DNA from: JAWRCU01 sp033542235
Lineage (GTDB): Bacteria; Pseudomonadota; Alphaproteobacteria; Rhizobiales; Rhizobiaceae
Direction of reading: 5' to 3'
Assembly (NCBI RefSeq): GCF_033542235.1
Contig: NZ_JAWRCU010000004.1
Location: 434,001 to 498,000, forward strand
Length of the DNA stretch: 64,000 nt
Part shown: one piece after another, positions 49,717 to 57,288 of the stretch
Layout of the letters: every line of letters starts with the position of its first letter
Numbering within the stretch: the first letter of the stretch is position 1
The notes under the pieces: generated by a model
What the model saw: only the letters and a program-made list of their open reading frames with translations
Database searches by the model: none
Told to the model about the DNA's origin: nothing
Made by a program: the position numbers and the translations under genes

Positions 49717-50724
49717 ATGTCTTCATCCACCGCTACGGTATGCACCATCATCGCAGCCAAGAACGCGTCCGGCACGATCGGGCGTTCTATCCGCTCGGCC
49801 TTGCGAGAGTCGCAAGTTGCGGAGGTGGTGGTGGTCGACGACGGTTCCACCGACGACACCGTACAAACCGCACGTGCGGCTGATGACGGCAGCGGTCGCC
49901 TGCAGGTGCTGAGCCTCGACCGGAACAGGGGCCCAGCCTTTGCCAGGAATCATGCGATCGCCCATTCCAGCGCTCCGCTGATCGCAATCCTCGACGCGGA
50001 CGACTTCTTCCTGAAGGGCCGATTCGGCAGGTTGCTCGACAGGCAGGATTGGGACTTCGTCGCCGACAACATCGTCTTTATCGATTCGCGCAGTGACGGC
50101 CTCGAGCTGGATGTGCCGGAATTCGAGGCGACGCCACGCTTTCTCGACCTGCGAGGTTTCGTGGAGGGAAACATCTCCAAGCGCGGTGCATCGCGCGGCG
50201 AAATCGGGTTCCTGAAGCCGGTAATGCGCCGGGCGTTTCTCGACGCGCACAAGCTTCGTTACCGGGAAGATCTGCGGCTGGGGGAGGACTACGACCTCTA
50301 TGCACGAGCGCTGCTGAAAGGCGCGCGTTACAAGGTCGTACATGGCTGCGGCTACGGCGCCATCGTGCGCCCGGATTCGCTCAGCGGCAAGCACAGGACG
50401 CTCGACCTCAAACGGCTCTACGAGGCGGACCGGGCGATCCTTGCTTCGCCGGACCTCCCCGGCGACGCGAGATCCCTGTTCAGCCAGCACGAGCGCCATG
50501 TACGCGGCCGCTACGAGTTGCGCCGGTTCCTCGACGTCAAGGCCGAGATCGGGTTGCTGAGTGCCGGCCTTCGGGCGCTGGCAAGGCCGGCGGCGCTACC
50601 GGCGATCGTCGGCGGCATTGCGGCCGACAAGCTCGATGCCTTGACGGCGCGGCATGGCGCTGCGGCCGAGAAGGCGGCCGGCCCTCGTTATCTCCTGGAG
50701 GGGCGGCCAGTCTCGCGCTTGTGA
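49717..50724 (+). CDS. exoU: Family 2 glycosyltransferase, ExoU-like
   Basis: A GT2 enzyme of 335 residues with a GT-A fold. The donor-binding start is CTIIAAKNASGTIGRSIRSA, then VVVVDDGSTDDT and the DxD-type ILDADDFF. In succinoglycan synthesis ExoU adds a side-chain glucose in beta-1,6 linkage. The position next to exoX and the sequence fit ExoU better than ExoW or ExoO. The C-terminal third is Ala- and Arg-rich and differs from other GT2 enzymes of the cluster. It should act at the cytoplasmic face on lipid-linked sugar. Confidence 0.8.
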   Translation: MSSSTATVCTIIAAKNASGTIGRSIRSALRESQVAEVVVVDDGSTDDTVQTARAADDGSGRLQVLSLDRNRGPAFARNHAIAHSSAPLIAILDADDFFLKGRFGRLLDRQDWDFVADNIVFIDSRSDGLELDVPEFEATPRFLDLRGFVEGNISKRGASRGEIGFLKPVMRRAFLDAHKLRYREDLRLGEDYDLYARALLKGARYKVVHGCGYGAIVRPDSLSGKHRTLDLKRLYEADRAILASPDLPGDARSLFSQHERHVRGRYELRRFLDVKAEIGLLSAGLRALARPAALPAIVGGIAADKLDALTARHGAAAEKAAGPRYLLEGRPVSRL

Positions 50725-50784
50725 AATTCGCCGAATCTGAATTTGCAGGAGTTGGCTGCGAGCAAATTTCGAAGGGACCGACCG

Positions 50785-51144
50785 ATGGCACTTTCCCGAT
50801 TTCGAGTGAGAAGCCCCCAACGCGACCGCGACACCGACCTCGACCGCATGCAGCGACTTCGACATTCCTTGCGTGATATCCGCGTCGAGATGGAGCGGGA
50901 GAGAGAGGGGCTTCGCGACCGCTACGAGAAGGTGACGGCCGACGCTGCCTTTTCCCAATTGGCCCTGGAAGACGACAGCGCAAGCCCAGGCTTGTCGTCG
51001 AAAATCGACGACATGACGGAGACGATGATCCACTACACCAAACGCATCGCGTCGCTGGAGGAGCAGATCGAATTCGTTACCGATCTCGACTCCAGGGTCG
51101 AGCTGTTTTCTCAACAGAATACGGGAGATAAAGCTCCAGCTTAA
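50785..51144 (+). CDS. Hypothetical coiled-coil protein in the exo cluster
   Basis: A charged protein of 119 residues, unknown to me. Residues 20-60 are rich in Arg and Glu (DRMQRLRHSLRDIRVEMERE) and residues 75-105 contain a second heptad-like stretch (MIHYTKRIASLEEQIEFV), so two coiled-coil helices are likely. It has no signal peptide or membrane segment. I used the ATG at 50785, with GAAGG upstream, over a possible start at 50743. It lies between exoU and exoK, where S. meliloti has exoV, exoW and others, and could be a cluster-specific regulator or scaffold. Confidence 0.65.
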   Translation: MALSRFRVRSPQRDRDTDLDRMQRLRHSLRDIRVEMEREREGLRDRYEKVTADAAFSQLALEDDSASPGLSSKIDDMTETMIHYTKRIASLEEQIEFVTDLDSRVELFSQQNTGDKAPA

Positions 51145-51281
51145 GAATGATGCCGAGAGCTATTTTTACCGACGATTACAAAAGTTTACCGAGTTCGGAG
51201 CGCGCCGTCATTTTCTCATCTTTCCACCGCTCTATGTGCAGTGCAGCATAACTAAGCGGCGGGGGGATTGGCCAGGAAGAG

Positions 51282-52115
51282 GTGGCCGATCTCGTGATTG
51301 AAAATACGACCTATAACAAGCGACGCGGCATCACGTCCCTCGTCTTCGGCGCCTGTGCGCCGATTCTGTCCGGCATTGGCGGTGCTCCCGCCGCTCATGC
51401 CGGGGAGGTCACGACAGGGGAGTCCTTCGTCGAGACTTTCGATAATTTAAGCACCAAGCGGTGGTATATCTCCGACGGCTGGTCGAACGGAGACCATCAA
51501 AACTGCACATGGTCGAAAAACCAGGTGAGGGCAGCCGACGGCGTTCTGCGGCTGACTTTCCAGAAACAGAAATACAAAGACCGCGATTACGTCTGCGCGG
51601 AGATCCAGACCAATCAACGTTTCGGCTACGGCACTTATGAGGTCCGCATGAAGGCGGCCGCCGGCTCAGGGCTCAACACCGGCTTCTTCAGCTATATCGG
51701 GCCCGTCCATAAGCAGCCACACGACGAAATCGATTTCGAGGTGCTCGGGAAGAACCCGGCGAAGGTGCAGATCAACCAGTTCGTCAACGGCAAGGAAGTC
51801 GGCGACCAGAAACTGGTCGATGTTCCCGGTGGGGCCGATCAGGATTTCCACGACTACGCCTTCGTTTGGGAGAAGGATAGAATCCGCTGGTTTGTCGACG
51901 GCCAGCTTGTAGGGGAGGCGACCGACCCGGCCAAGCTGCCCAGCCATCCCTCGAAGATCTACGTCAGTCTGTGGAGCAGCGACAAGCTGAAGTCGTGGAT
52001 GGGAACGCTCGCCGATTTTGACGGCCCGGTCACGGCCGAAATAGATCGTATCGCTTTCACCGCGCTGGGCGACGCCTGCCAATTTTCCGAATCGGTGGCA
52101 TGTTTGCAGGATTAG
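51282..52115 (+). CDS. exoK: Secreted endo-1,3-1,4-beta-glycanase (GH16)
   Basis: A glycoside hydrolase family 16 protein of 277 residues. A hydrophobic N-terminal stretch (TSLVFGACAPILSGIGGAPA) with AHA-GE could be a signal peptide. The catalytic motif DEIDFEVLG gives Glu149 as nucleophile, Asp151 and Glu153 as acid/base. ExoK trims nascent succinoglycan outside the cell to lower its molecular weight. The start is GTG at 51282 (another GTG at 51294 is possible), with AGGAAGAGG just before. It is the first gene of the exoK-L-A-M-O-N-P run. Confidence 0.87.
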   Translation: MADLVIENTTYNKRRGITSLVFGACAPILSGIGGAPAAHAGEVTTGESFVETFDNLSTKRWYISDGWSNGDHQNCTWSKNQVRAADGVLRLTFQKQKYKDRDYVCAEIQTNQRFGYGTYEVRMKAAAGSGLNTGFFSYIGPVHKQPHDEIDFEVLGKNPAKVQINQFVNGKEVGDQKLVDVPGGADQDFHDYAFVWEKDRIRWFVDGQLVGEATDPAKLPSHPSKIYVSLWSSDKLKSWMGTLADFDGPVTAEIDRIAFTALGDACQFSESVACLQD

Positions 52116-52123
52116 TTCGCTCG

Positions 52124-53302
52124 ATGAGTCCCAAGCTGCATGTCCTCTATTTCGTGCATGACCTGTCCGACCCGGCAGTTCGGCGGCGGGTCATCATGCT
52201 GCAGGCCGGCGGCGCGCAGGTGACGCTGGCCGGATTCCGGCGGGCGGCGACCGTGGTTCCGGGACTGGAGGCGATGTCGCCCATAGATCTCGGCCGGACG
52301 GCAGACGGCAAGTTCGCACAGCGCCTCGTGGCGGTCGCCAAGGCGGCGCTATCGCTCGGCGCCAAGCTCAGAACTGTCCGCCGGCCGGACGTCATCATCG
52401 GCCGCAACCTGGAAATGCTGGCGCTGGCCAAGCGCGCGCGCGCGCTGTTTTCGGCCAATATCCCCATCGTCTACGAATGCCTCGATATCCACCGGCTCCT
52501 GCTCGGGCAGAACGGCATCTCTCGGGCGATGCGCGGCGCCGAGCGAGTGCTCGGCCGCAACGCTGTGCTTCTGATGACGAGCTCGCCGGCTTTCGTGCGC
52601 GACTATTTTCAGCGTTTCAGGCAGATCGACGCGCCGGTGGCGCTTCTCCATAACAAGGTGCTGGAACTTGCCGGAGAGCCCTCCGACGTGCGTCGGCAGG
52701 TGAGAGCGCCTCAGGGCGGCGAGCCGTGGACAATCGGCTGGTTTGGCGCCTTGCGGTGCCGCAAGTCGCTCGAGTTGCTCGCAGCGTTCACGCACAGGAT
52801 GGAGGGCCGTTTCGATGTTGTGCTCCGCGGCCGGCCCGCCTATTCCGAGTTTCCGGATTTCGACGGCTTCGTTGCCGGCCAGCCGCACATGCGCTTCGAA
52901 GGTGGCTACCGCAATCCGGAAGATCTCGCCGATATTTACGGCGAAGTGCACTTCTCTTGGGCAATCGACTTCTTCGAGGAAGGGCTCAACTCCAATTGGC
53001 TGCTGCCCAACAGGCTCTATGAAGGCTGTCGGCACGGCACGGTGCCGATCGCCATGCGTGGCACCGAGACCGGCCGGTTTCTGGCAGAGCGGCATCTAGG
53101 GCTCCTGCTCGACGAAGCTTCCGTCGCCTCGGTCATGAAGCTTTTCGACAGCTTCGACGCCGAGAGATACGCCGCCTTGCGCGGCAGGGTGCTGGCCGAG
53201 GACCGCGGGACCTGGGTGTGCGACGCCCGCGACTGCCGCGCCCTCGTCGAGCGCCTGAGAGAGCTGACGGCGGCGCCCGAACCCGTAATGCAGGCGGCAT
53301 GA
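52124..53302 (+). CDS. exoL: Glycosyltransferase ExoL-like
   Basis: A protein of 392 residues from the ATG at 52124; a start at 52100 would overlap exoK and add eight residues. Recognisable ExoL segments are LYFVHDLSDPAVRRRVIML, IIGRNLEMLALAKRA and IVYECLDIHRLLLGQ, with the C-terminal FFEEGLNSNWLLPNRLYEG. ExoL adds the second glucose (beta-1,4) of the backbone in succinoglycan synthesis. It overlaps the exoA start by four bases. The GT-B-like C-terminal half has the usual Glu-x7-Glu spacing only loosely. Confidence 0.83.
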   Translation: MSPKLHVLYFVHDLSDPAVRRRVIMLQAGGAQVTLAGFRRAATVVPGLEAMSPIDLGRTADGKFAQRLVAVAKAALSLGAKLRTVRRPDVIIGRNLEMLALAKRARALFSANIPIVYECLDIHRLLLGQNGISRAMRGAERVLGRNAVLLMTSSPAFVRDYFQRFRQIDAPVALLHNKVLELAGEPSDVRRQVRAPQGGEPWTIGWFGALRCRKSLELLAAFTHRMEGRFDVVLRGRPAYSEFPDFDGFVAGQPHMRFEGGYRNPEDLADIYGEVHFSWAIDFFEEGLNSNWLLPNRLYEGCRHGTVPIAMRGTETGRFLAERHLGLLLDEASVASVMKLFDSFDAERYAALRGRVLAEDRGTWVCDARDCRALVERLRELTAAPEPVMQAA

Positions 53303-54330
53303 CCGTGGCGGGGGCAACAAAACCAGCGATCCCGATGCAAACCTCGCCGGCAACGCCGTGCATGGTCGTGATCCCCTGCCTCAACGAGGCGGAGCATATC
53401 GAGGCGCTCATCGGGAAACTTGCGCCGTCCGCCGCGCGGCTCGGCCTGAAAATCGTGGTCGCCGACGGCGGCAGTACCGACGGGACGCAGCGGATTGTCG
53501 AGGAGATCGCTGCTGCCGACCCGCGCATCGTGCTCTTGCCGAACCCCAAGAGGATCCAGAGCGCCGCCGTCAATCTGGCAGTCGAGACCTTCGGCAATGA
53601 TTTCCAGAGCTTCATCCGGATCGATGCGCATGCCGACTATCCCCCGGACTATTGCGACCTGCTCATCGAAGACGCCGAGGCGACGGGTGCGGATTCGGTC
53701 GTCGTCTCAATGATGACGCGCGGCTTCAGCGTCTTCCAGAAAGCCACTGCGATTGCTCAGAATTCGGTTCTCGGCAATGGCGGCTCGCCACATCGCCAAG
53801 GCGCCAAAGGCCATTGGACAGACCATGGCCACCATGCGCTAATACGCACAGCCGCCTTTCGTGCCGTCGGCGGCTACGACGAGAGCTTCACTCACAATGA
53901 GGACGCGGAGCTCGACTTTCGCCTGAGGAGCGCCAGCTATCGTATCTGGATGACGGACAAGACCTTCATGGTCTATTATCCGCGTGCGTCCGTGCCCGCA
54001 CTTTTCCGGCAATATCTCGGCTACGGCAGAGGACGCGCAAGAAACATCCTGAAGCATCGCGCCATGCCGAAGATCCGGCAGATGATCCCCCTCATGGTGG
54101 CCCCGATGGTGGCCGGCGCTTCGCTGGCGCTGCTGAGCTGGGTGGCGCTGGTGCCAGCTTGTCTCTGGGCGGCCGCCTGCCTCGGTTACGGCGCATGGAT
54201 GGCCGTCGGCCAGCGCAATCCCTACGGGCCGCTGGTTGGATTCTCGGCGATGGTCATGCATCTCGCCTGGTCGGCCGGGTTCTGGCTGCAGCTCCTCGAA
54301 ATTCGCAAGCGCGAGATGCGGGTGCAATGA
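53299..54330 (+). CDS. exoA: Family 2 glycosyltransferase, succinoglycan ExoA-like
   Basis: A membrane-associated GT2 enzyme of 343 residues. The N-terminal GT-A domain shows VVIPCLNEAEHIEALIGKL, VADGGSTDGTQ and the DxD-type RIDAHADYPPDY. Two C-terminal hydrophobic segments (residues about 265-330) anchor it. ExoA adds the first glucose (beta-1,3) to galactosyl-pyrophosphoryl lipid. GHWTDHGHHALIR and the TFMVYYPRASVPALFRQYLG region are typical. The ATG overlaps the exoL stop (ATGA), and its own stop overlaps exoM. Confidence 0.86.
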   Translation: MTVAGATKPAIPMQTSPATPCMVVIPCLNEAEHIEALIGKLAPSAARLGLKIVVADGGSTDGTQRIVEEIAAADPRIVLLPNPKRIQSAAVNLAVETFGNDFQSFIRIDAHADYPPDYCDLLIEDAEATGADSVVVSMMTRGFSVFQKATAIAQNSVLGNGGSPHRQGAKGHWTDHGHHALIRTAAFRAVGGYDESFTHNEDAELDFRLRSASYRIWMTDKTFMVYYPRASVPALFRQYLGYGRGRARNILKHRAMPKIRQMIPLMVAPMVAGASLALLSWVALVPACLWAAACLGYGAWMAVGQRNPYGPLVGFSAMVMHLAWSAGFWLQLLEIRKREMRVQ

Positions 54331-55283
54331 TGCGGGCGCGCGGAAGAGGCGAGGCTTTGCGCATCGATGTCTGCGTGTGCACCTATCGCAGGCGCGAGCT
54401 GGAGGACACGCTGCGATCGATCGGCGCGATGGCTGTGCCTGCCAACGTCGTCGTCAGACTGATCGTCGCCGACAACGACGTTGAGCCCAGCGCGCGCGAC
54501 CTAGTCTCTGCGCTCTCTGCGGAACTGCCTTTCGAGACTGTCTATGTGCATTGCCCCGCTTCGAACATCTCAATTGCGCGCAATGCCTGCCTGGATCATG
54601 TCACTGGCGATTTTCTTGCCTTCATCGACGACGACGAGACGGCTTCGAAAGAGTGGCTGACGGAGCTGCTGGCTGTTGCCGAGGACACGGGGGCGGACGC
54701 CGTGCTCGGGCCAGTGCATGCAGTCTATTCCGATGAGGCGCCAGTCTGGATGCGGAAGGGCGATTTCCATTCGACCGCTCCGGTCTGGGTCAACGGCGAG
54801 ATCCGCACTGGCTATACCTGCAATGTCATGCTGCGACACGCCTCGTCTTTTGTGGCAGGCCGTCGCTTCGACCTGGGGCTAGGTCAGACAGGCGGCGAAG
54901 ACACCGAATATTTCACGCATCTGCACAGGGCCGGCGGCAAGATCGCTTTTGCTCCAAGGGCTGTCGTCCACGAAACGGTGCCCGGCAGCCGAGCCCGCTT
55001 GTCGTGGCTTACGAAACGTCGCTTCCGGTTCGGCCAGACGCATGGACGGCTGATTGGCGACCAGCGCGACGCCTCCGGCCTGATGCCGCAGATCGGACTG
55101 GCTGCCGCCAAGGTCGCATATTGCTTTGCGGCGGCATCGGCGCTCGCGATCGCGCCCGTGCTACGCAACCGCTATGCCCTTCGCGGCGTTATGCATGCCG
55201 GTGTGGTAAGCGGATTGATGGGTGTACGCGAAATTCGACAATATGGCGAAGAACCTGTGGGGAGGCGCGGCAATGCGGCCTGA
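54327..55283 (+). CDS. exoM: Family 2 glycosyltransferase, ExoM-like
   Basis: A GT2 enzyme of 318 residues. The donor site reads DVCVCTYRRRELEDTLRSIG, the DxD-type motif is AFIDDDETAS, and GYTCNVMLRHASS with GLGQTGGEDTEYF follows. ExoM adds the third glucose (beta-1,4) of the succinoglycan backbone. ATGATG at 54327 offers two adjacent starts that overlap the exoA stop. The longer frame from 54159 lies inside exoA and is rejected. The C-terminus has a hydrophobic patch that may hold it at the membrane. Confidence 0.86.
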   Translation: MMRARGRGEALRIDVCVCTYRRRELEDTLRSIGAMAVPANVVVRLIVADNDVEPSARDLVSALSAELPFETVYVHCPASNISIARNACLDHVTGDFLAFIDDDETASKEWLTELLAVAEDTGADAVLGPVHAVYSDEAPVWMRKGDFHSTAPVWVNGEIRTGYTCNVMLRHASSFVAGRRFDLGLGQTGGEDTEYFTHLHRAGGKIAFAPRAVVHETVPGSRARLSWLTKRRFRFGQTHGRLIGDQRDASGLMPQIGLAAAKVAYCFAAASALAIAPVLRNRYALRGVMHAGVVSGLMGVREIRQYGEEPVGRRGNAA

Positions 55284-56232
55284 CGTCAGCTTCGTCATCG
55301 CCGCCTATAATGCCGAGGCGACCCTTGCCCGCGCGATCCAGAGCGCGCTCGGCCAGAGCGGCGTCACGGTCGAGGTGGTCGTTGTCGACGATTGTTCAAC
55401 CGACCGTTCGCTCGCTATTGCCCAGTCGTTCCCCTCAGAGCGCATCCGTGTCGTTGCGCTGGAGAAGAACCGCGGCCCGGGCGGCGCACGCAACGCTGGG
55501 CTGTCGGCCGCCCGCGGCCGCTGGATCGCGGTGCTCGATTCCGACGATACGGTCCACCCGGATCGGCTGGCACGCATGATTTTGCGCGCGGAGAAGGCCG
55601 GTGCGCAGATCGCAGTCGACAATATCGACGTGGTGCAGGAGACGGTTGGCCGGGGCACGACAATGTTCGCGCCGGCGCTGTTCGCGAGATTGCCTGAACT
55701 GACGCTGGCCGACTTCATCGGTTCGAACCTGGTCTTCGAGGGCAGCTTCAACTTCGGCTACATGAAGCCGATCTTCGAACGGCGTTTCATAGAAGACAAC
55801 GCACTGCGCTACGACGAGATGCTACGCATCGGCGAGGACTACATCTTTCTCGCTTCAGCACTCGCCAAAGGCGGCCGTTGCGTCGTCGAGCCTCGCCCGG
55901 GCTATTGCTATCATATCCGCACGGGATCCATTTCGCGTGTGCTCGAAGTGCATCATGTCGAAGCAATGCTTGCCGCCGATGCGGATTTCGTGCGGGATCA
56001 CCGACTGGACGCGGCCGCAAGGTCTGCGCAGGCGCGGCGAACCCGCAGCCTCAAGGATGCTGCAGCGTTTCTTGCCGTAGTTCGCCATCTCAAGAACCGC
56101 AACCTGCTCAACGCGGCAGGGGCAGCGCTTCGCCGGCCAATGGCACTAAGGCACCTCAGAATGCCGATCGCAACCAGGCTGCGTCGGTTCGCGCGATCCA
56201 TCGGAGCGCGACCCCTCGATCAATCGGCTTGA
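55273..56232 (+). CDS. exoO: Family 2 glycosyltransferase, ExoO-like
   Basis: A GT2 enzyme of 319 residues with VSFVIAAYNAEATLARAIQ, VVVVDDCSTDRS and the DxD-type VLDSDDTVHPDR. ExoO adds the beta-1,6-linked glucose that begins the side chain in succinoglycan. The ATG at 55273, with GGGGAGG before it, is preferred to one at 55222, and it overlaps exoM by 11 bases. The middle part (NIDVVQETVGRGTTMFAPAL to GEDYIFLASALAKGG) resembles ExoU, so the two side-chain enzymes are probably related by duplication. Confidence 0.84.
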   Translation: MRPDVSFVIAAYNAEATLARAIQSALGQSGVTVEVVVVDDCSTDRSLAIAQSFPSERIRVVALEKNRGPGGARNAGLSAARGRWIAVLDSDDTVHPDRLARMILRAEKAGAQIAVDNIDVVQETVGRGTTMFAPALFARLPELTLADFIGSNLVFEGSFNFGYMKPIFERRFIEDNALRYDEMLRIGEDYIFLASALAKGGRCVVEPRPGYCYHIRTGSISRVLEVHHVEAMLAADADFVRDHRLDAAARSAQARRTRSLKDAAAFLAVVRHLKNRNLLNAAGAALRRPMALRHLRMPIATRLRRFARSIGARPLDQSA

Positions 56233-56251
56233 AGATCGAAGGAGATAAGGA

Positions 56252-57184
56252 ATGGGCGGGGCGGCCCAAAGTGCAGGGAAACTGGAAATGAAGAAAGTCA
56301 GAAAAGCTGTCATACCCGTTGCCGGTCTAGGAACGCGTTTCCTGCCAGCCACCAAGGCTGTGCCGAAGGAGATGCTGACCGTCGTGGACCGGCCGGTCGT
56401 GCAATACGCGGTGGATGAGGCGCTCGAGGCAGGCATCGAGCACATCGTCTTCGTCACGGGGCGCAACAAGCACGTCATCGAAGACTATTTCGACATCCAT
56501 CCGGAACTCTATGATACGCTGACCCGATCGGGAAAAACGGCTCCGCTCGCATCCCTGCACGCGATGCAGCTGCCGGCCGGCGCAGTCAGCTTCACCCGCC
56601 AGCAGGAGCCGCTCGGATTGGGCCATGCGGTCTGGTGCGCCCGAGACATCATCGGCGACGAACCTTTCGCGCTGCTGCTCCCCGACATGATATCCTTCGG
56701 CGAGCGTGGCTGCCTGGCCGGGCTGATAGAGCTTTACCAGCGTGTCGGAGGCAACGTCATCGCGGTCGAGCAATGCGATCCAACGGAGACCGACAAATAC
56801 GGCATCGTCGGCAAGGGCAAGGAGGTCGGCCGTGGCTTCGCCATAACCGAAATGGTGGAAAAGCCTTCCCCATCCGAAGCACCCTCAAACTTCTACATCA
56901 CCGGGCGTTACGTCTTGCAGCCCGAGGTGTTCGCGCTGCTCGGCACACAGGAGCGCGGCGCCGGCGGCGAAATCCAGCTCACCGACGCTATGCGGCGCCT
57001 TGCGCAAAGGCAGGAATTCCACGCGCGGCCCTATGAGGGGCGTACATTCGACTGCGGCTCGAAGGAGGGTTTCATCCAAGCCAATGTCGCCTTCGCGCTT
57101 GCCCGCGACGATGTGCGCGAACTGGTATTCGAGCCGATTGCCGAGATGATCGCCGCGCAGCAACGCCGTAGCGCTGCCGCCTGA
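56252..57184 (+). CDS. exoN: UTP-glucose-1-phosphate uridylyltransferase
   Basis: A GalU-type nucleotidyltransferase of 310 residues. The nucleotide loop is KAVIPVAGLGTRFLPATKAV near residue 18, with KEMLTVVDRPVVQYAVDEA and FALLLPDMISFG after it. It makes UDP-glucose for all the exo glucosyltransferases. Two starts are possible: 56252 with GGAGATAAGGA, or 56288 (MKKVRKAVIP) with AGGGA, which is the usual family beginning. It lies 19 bases after exoO and 104 before exoP. Confidence 0.9.
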   Translation: MGGAAQSAGKLEMKKVRKAVIPVAGLGTRFLPATKAVPKEMLTVVDRPVVQYAVDEALEAGIEHIVFVTGRNKHVIEDYFDIHPELYDTLTRSGKTAPLASLHAMQLPAGAVSFTRQQEPLGLGHAVWCARDIIGDEPFALLLPDMISFGERGCLAGLIELYQRVGGNVIAVEQCDPTETDKYGIVGKGKEVGRGFAITEMVEKPSPSEAPSNFYITGRYVLQPEVFALLGTQERGAGGEIQLTDAMRRLAQRQEFHARPYEGRTFDCGSKEGFIQANVAFALARDDVRELVFEPIAEMIAAQQRRSAAA

Positions 57185-57288
57185 GGAAGGCGGCTGTCTG
57201 CACGACCAACCGGGCTTCAGGCCGTGCAGACAGCCAGGCATGAACGAGGCCCTCCGCTGAAAGATCCTCGAGAAGGCAGGCTCGCCGT

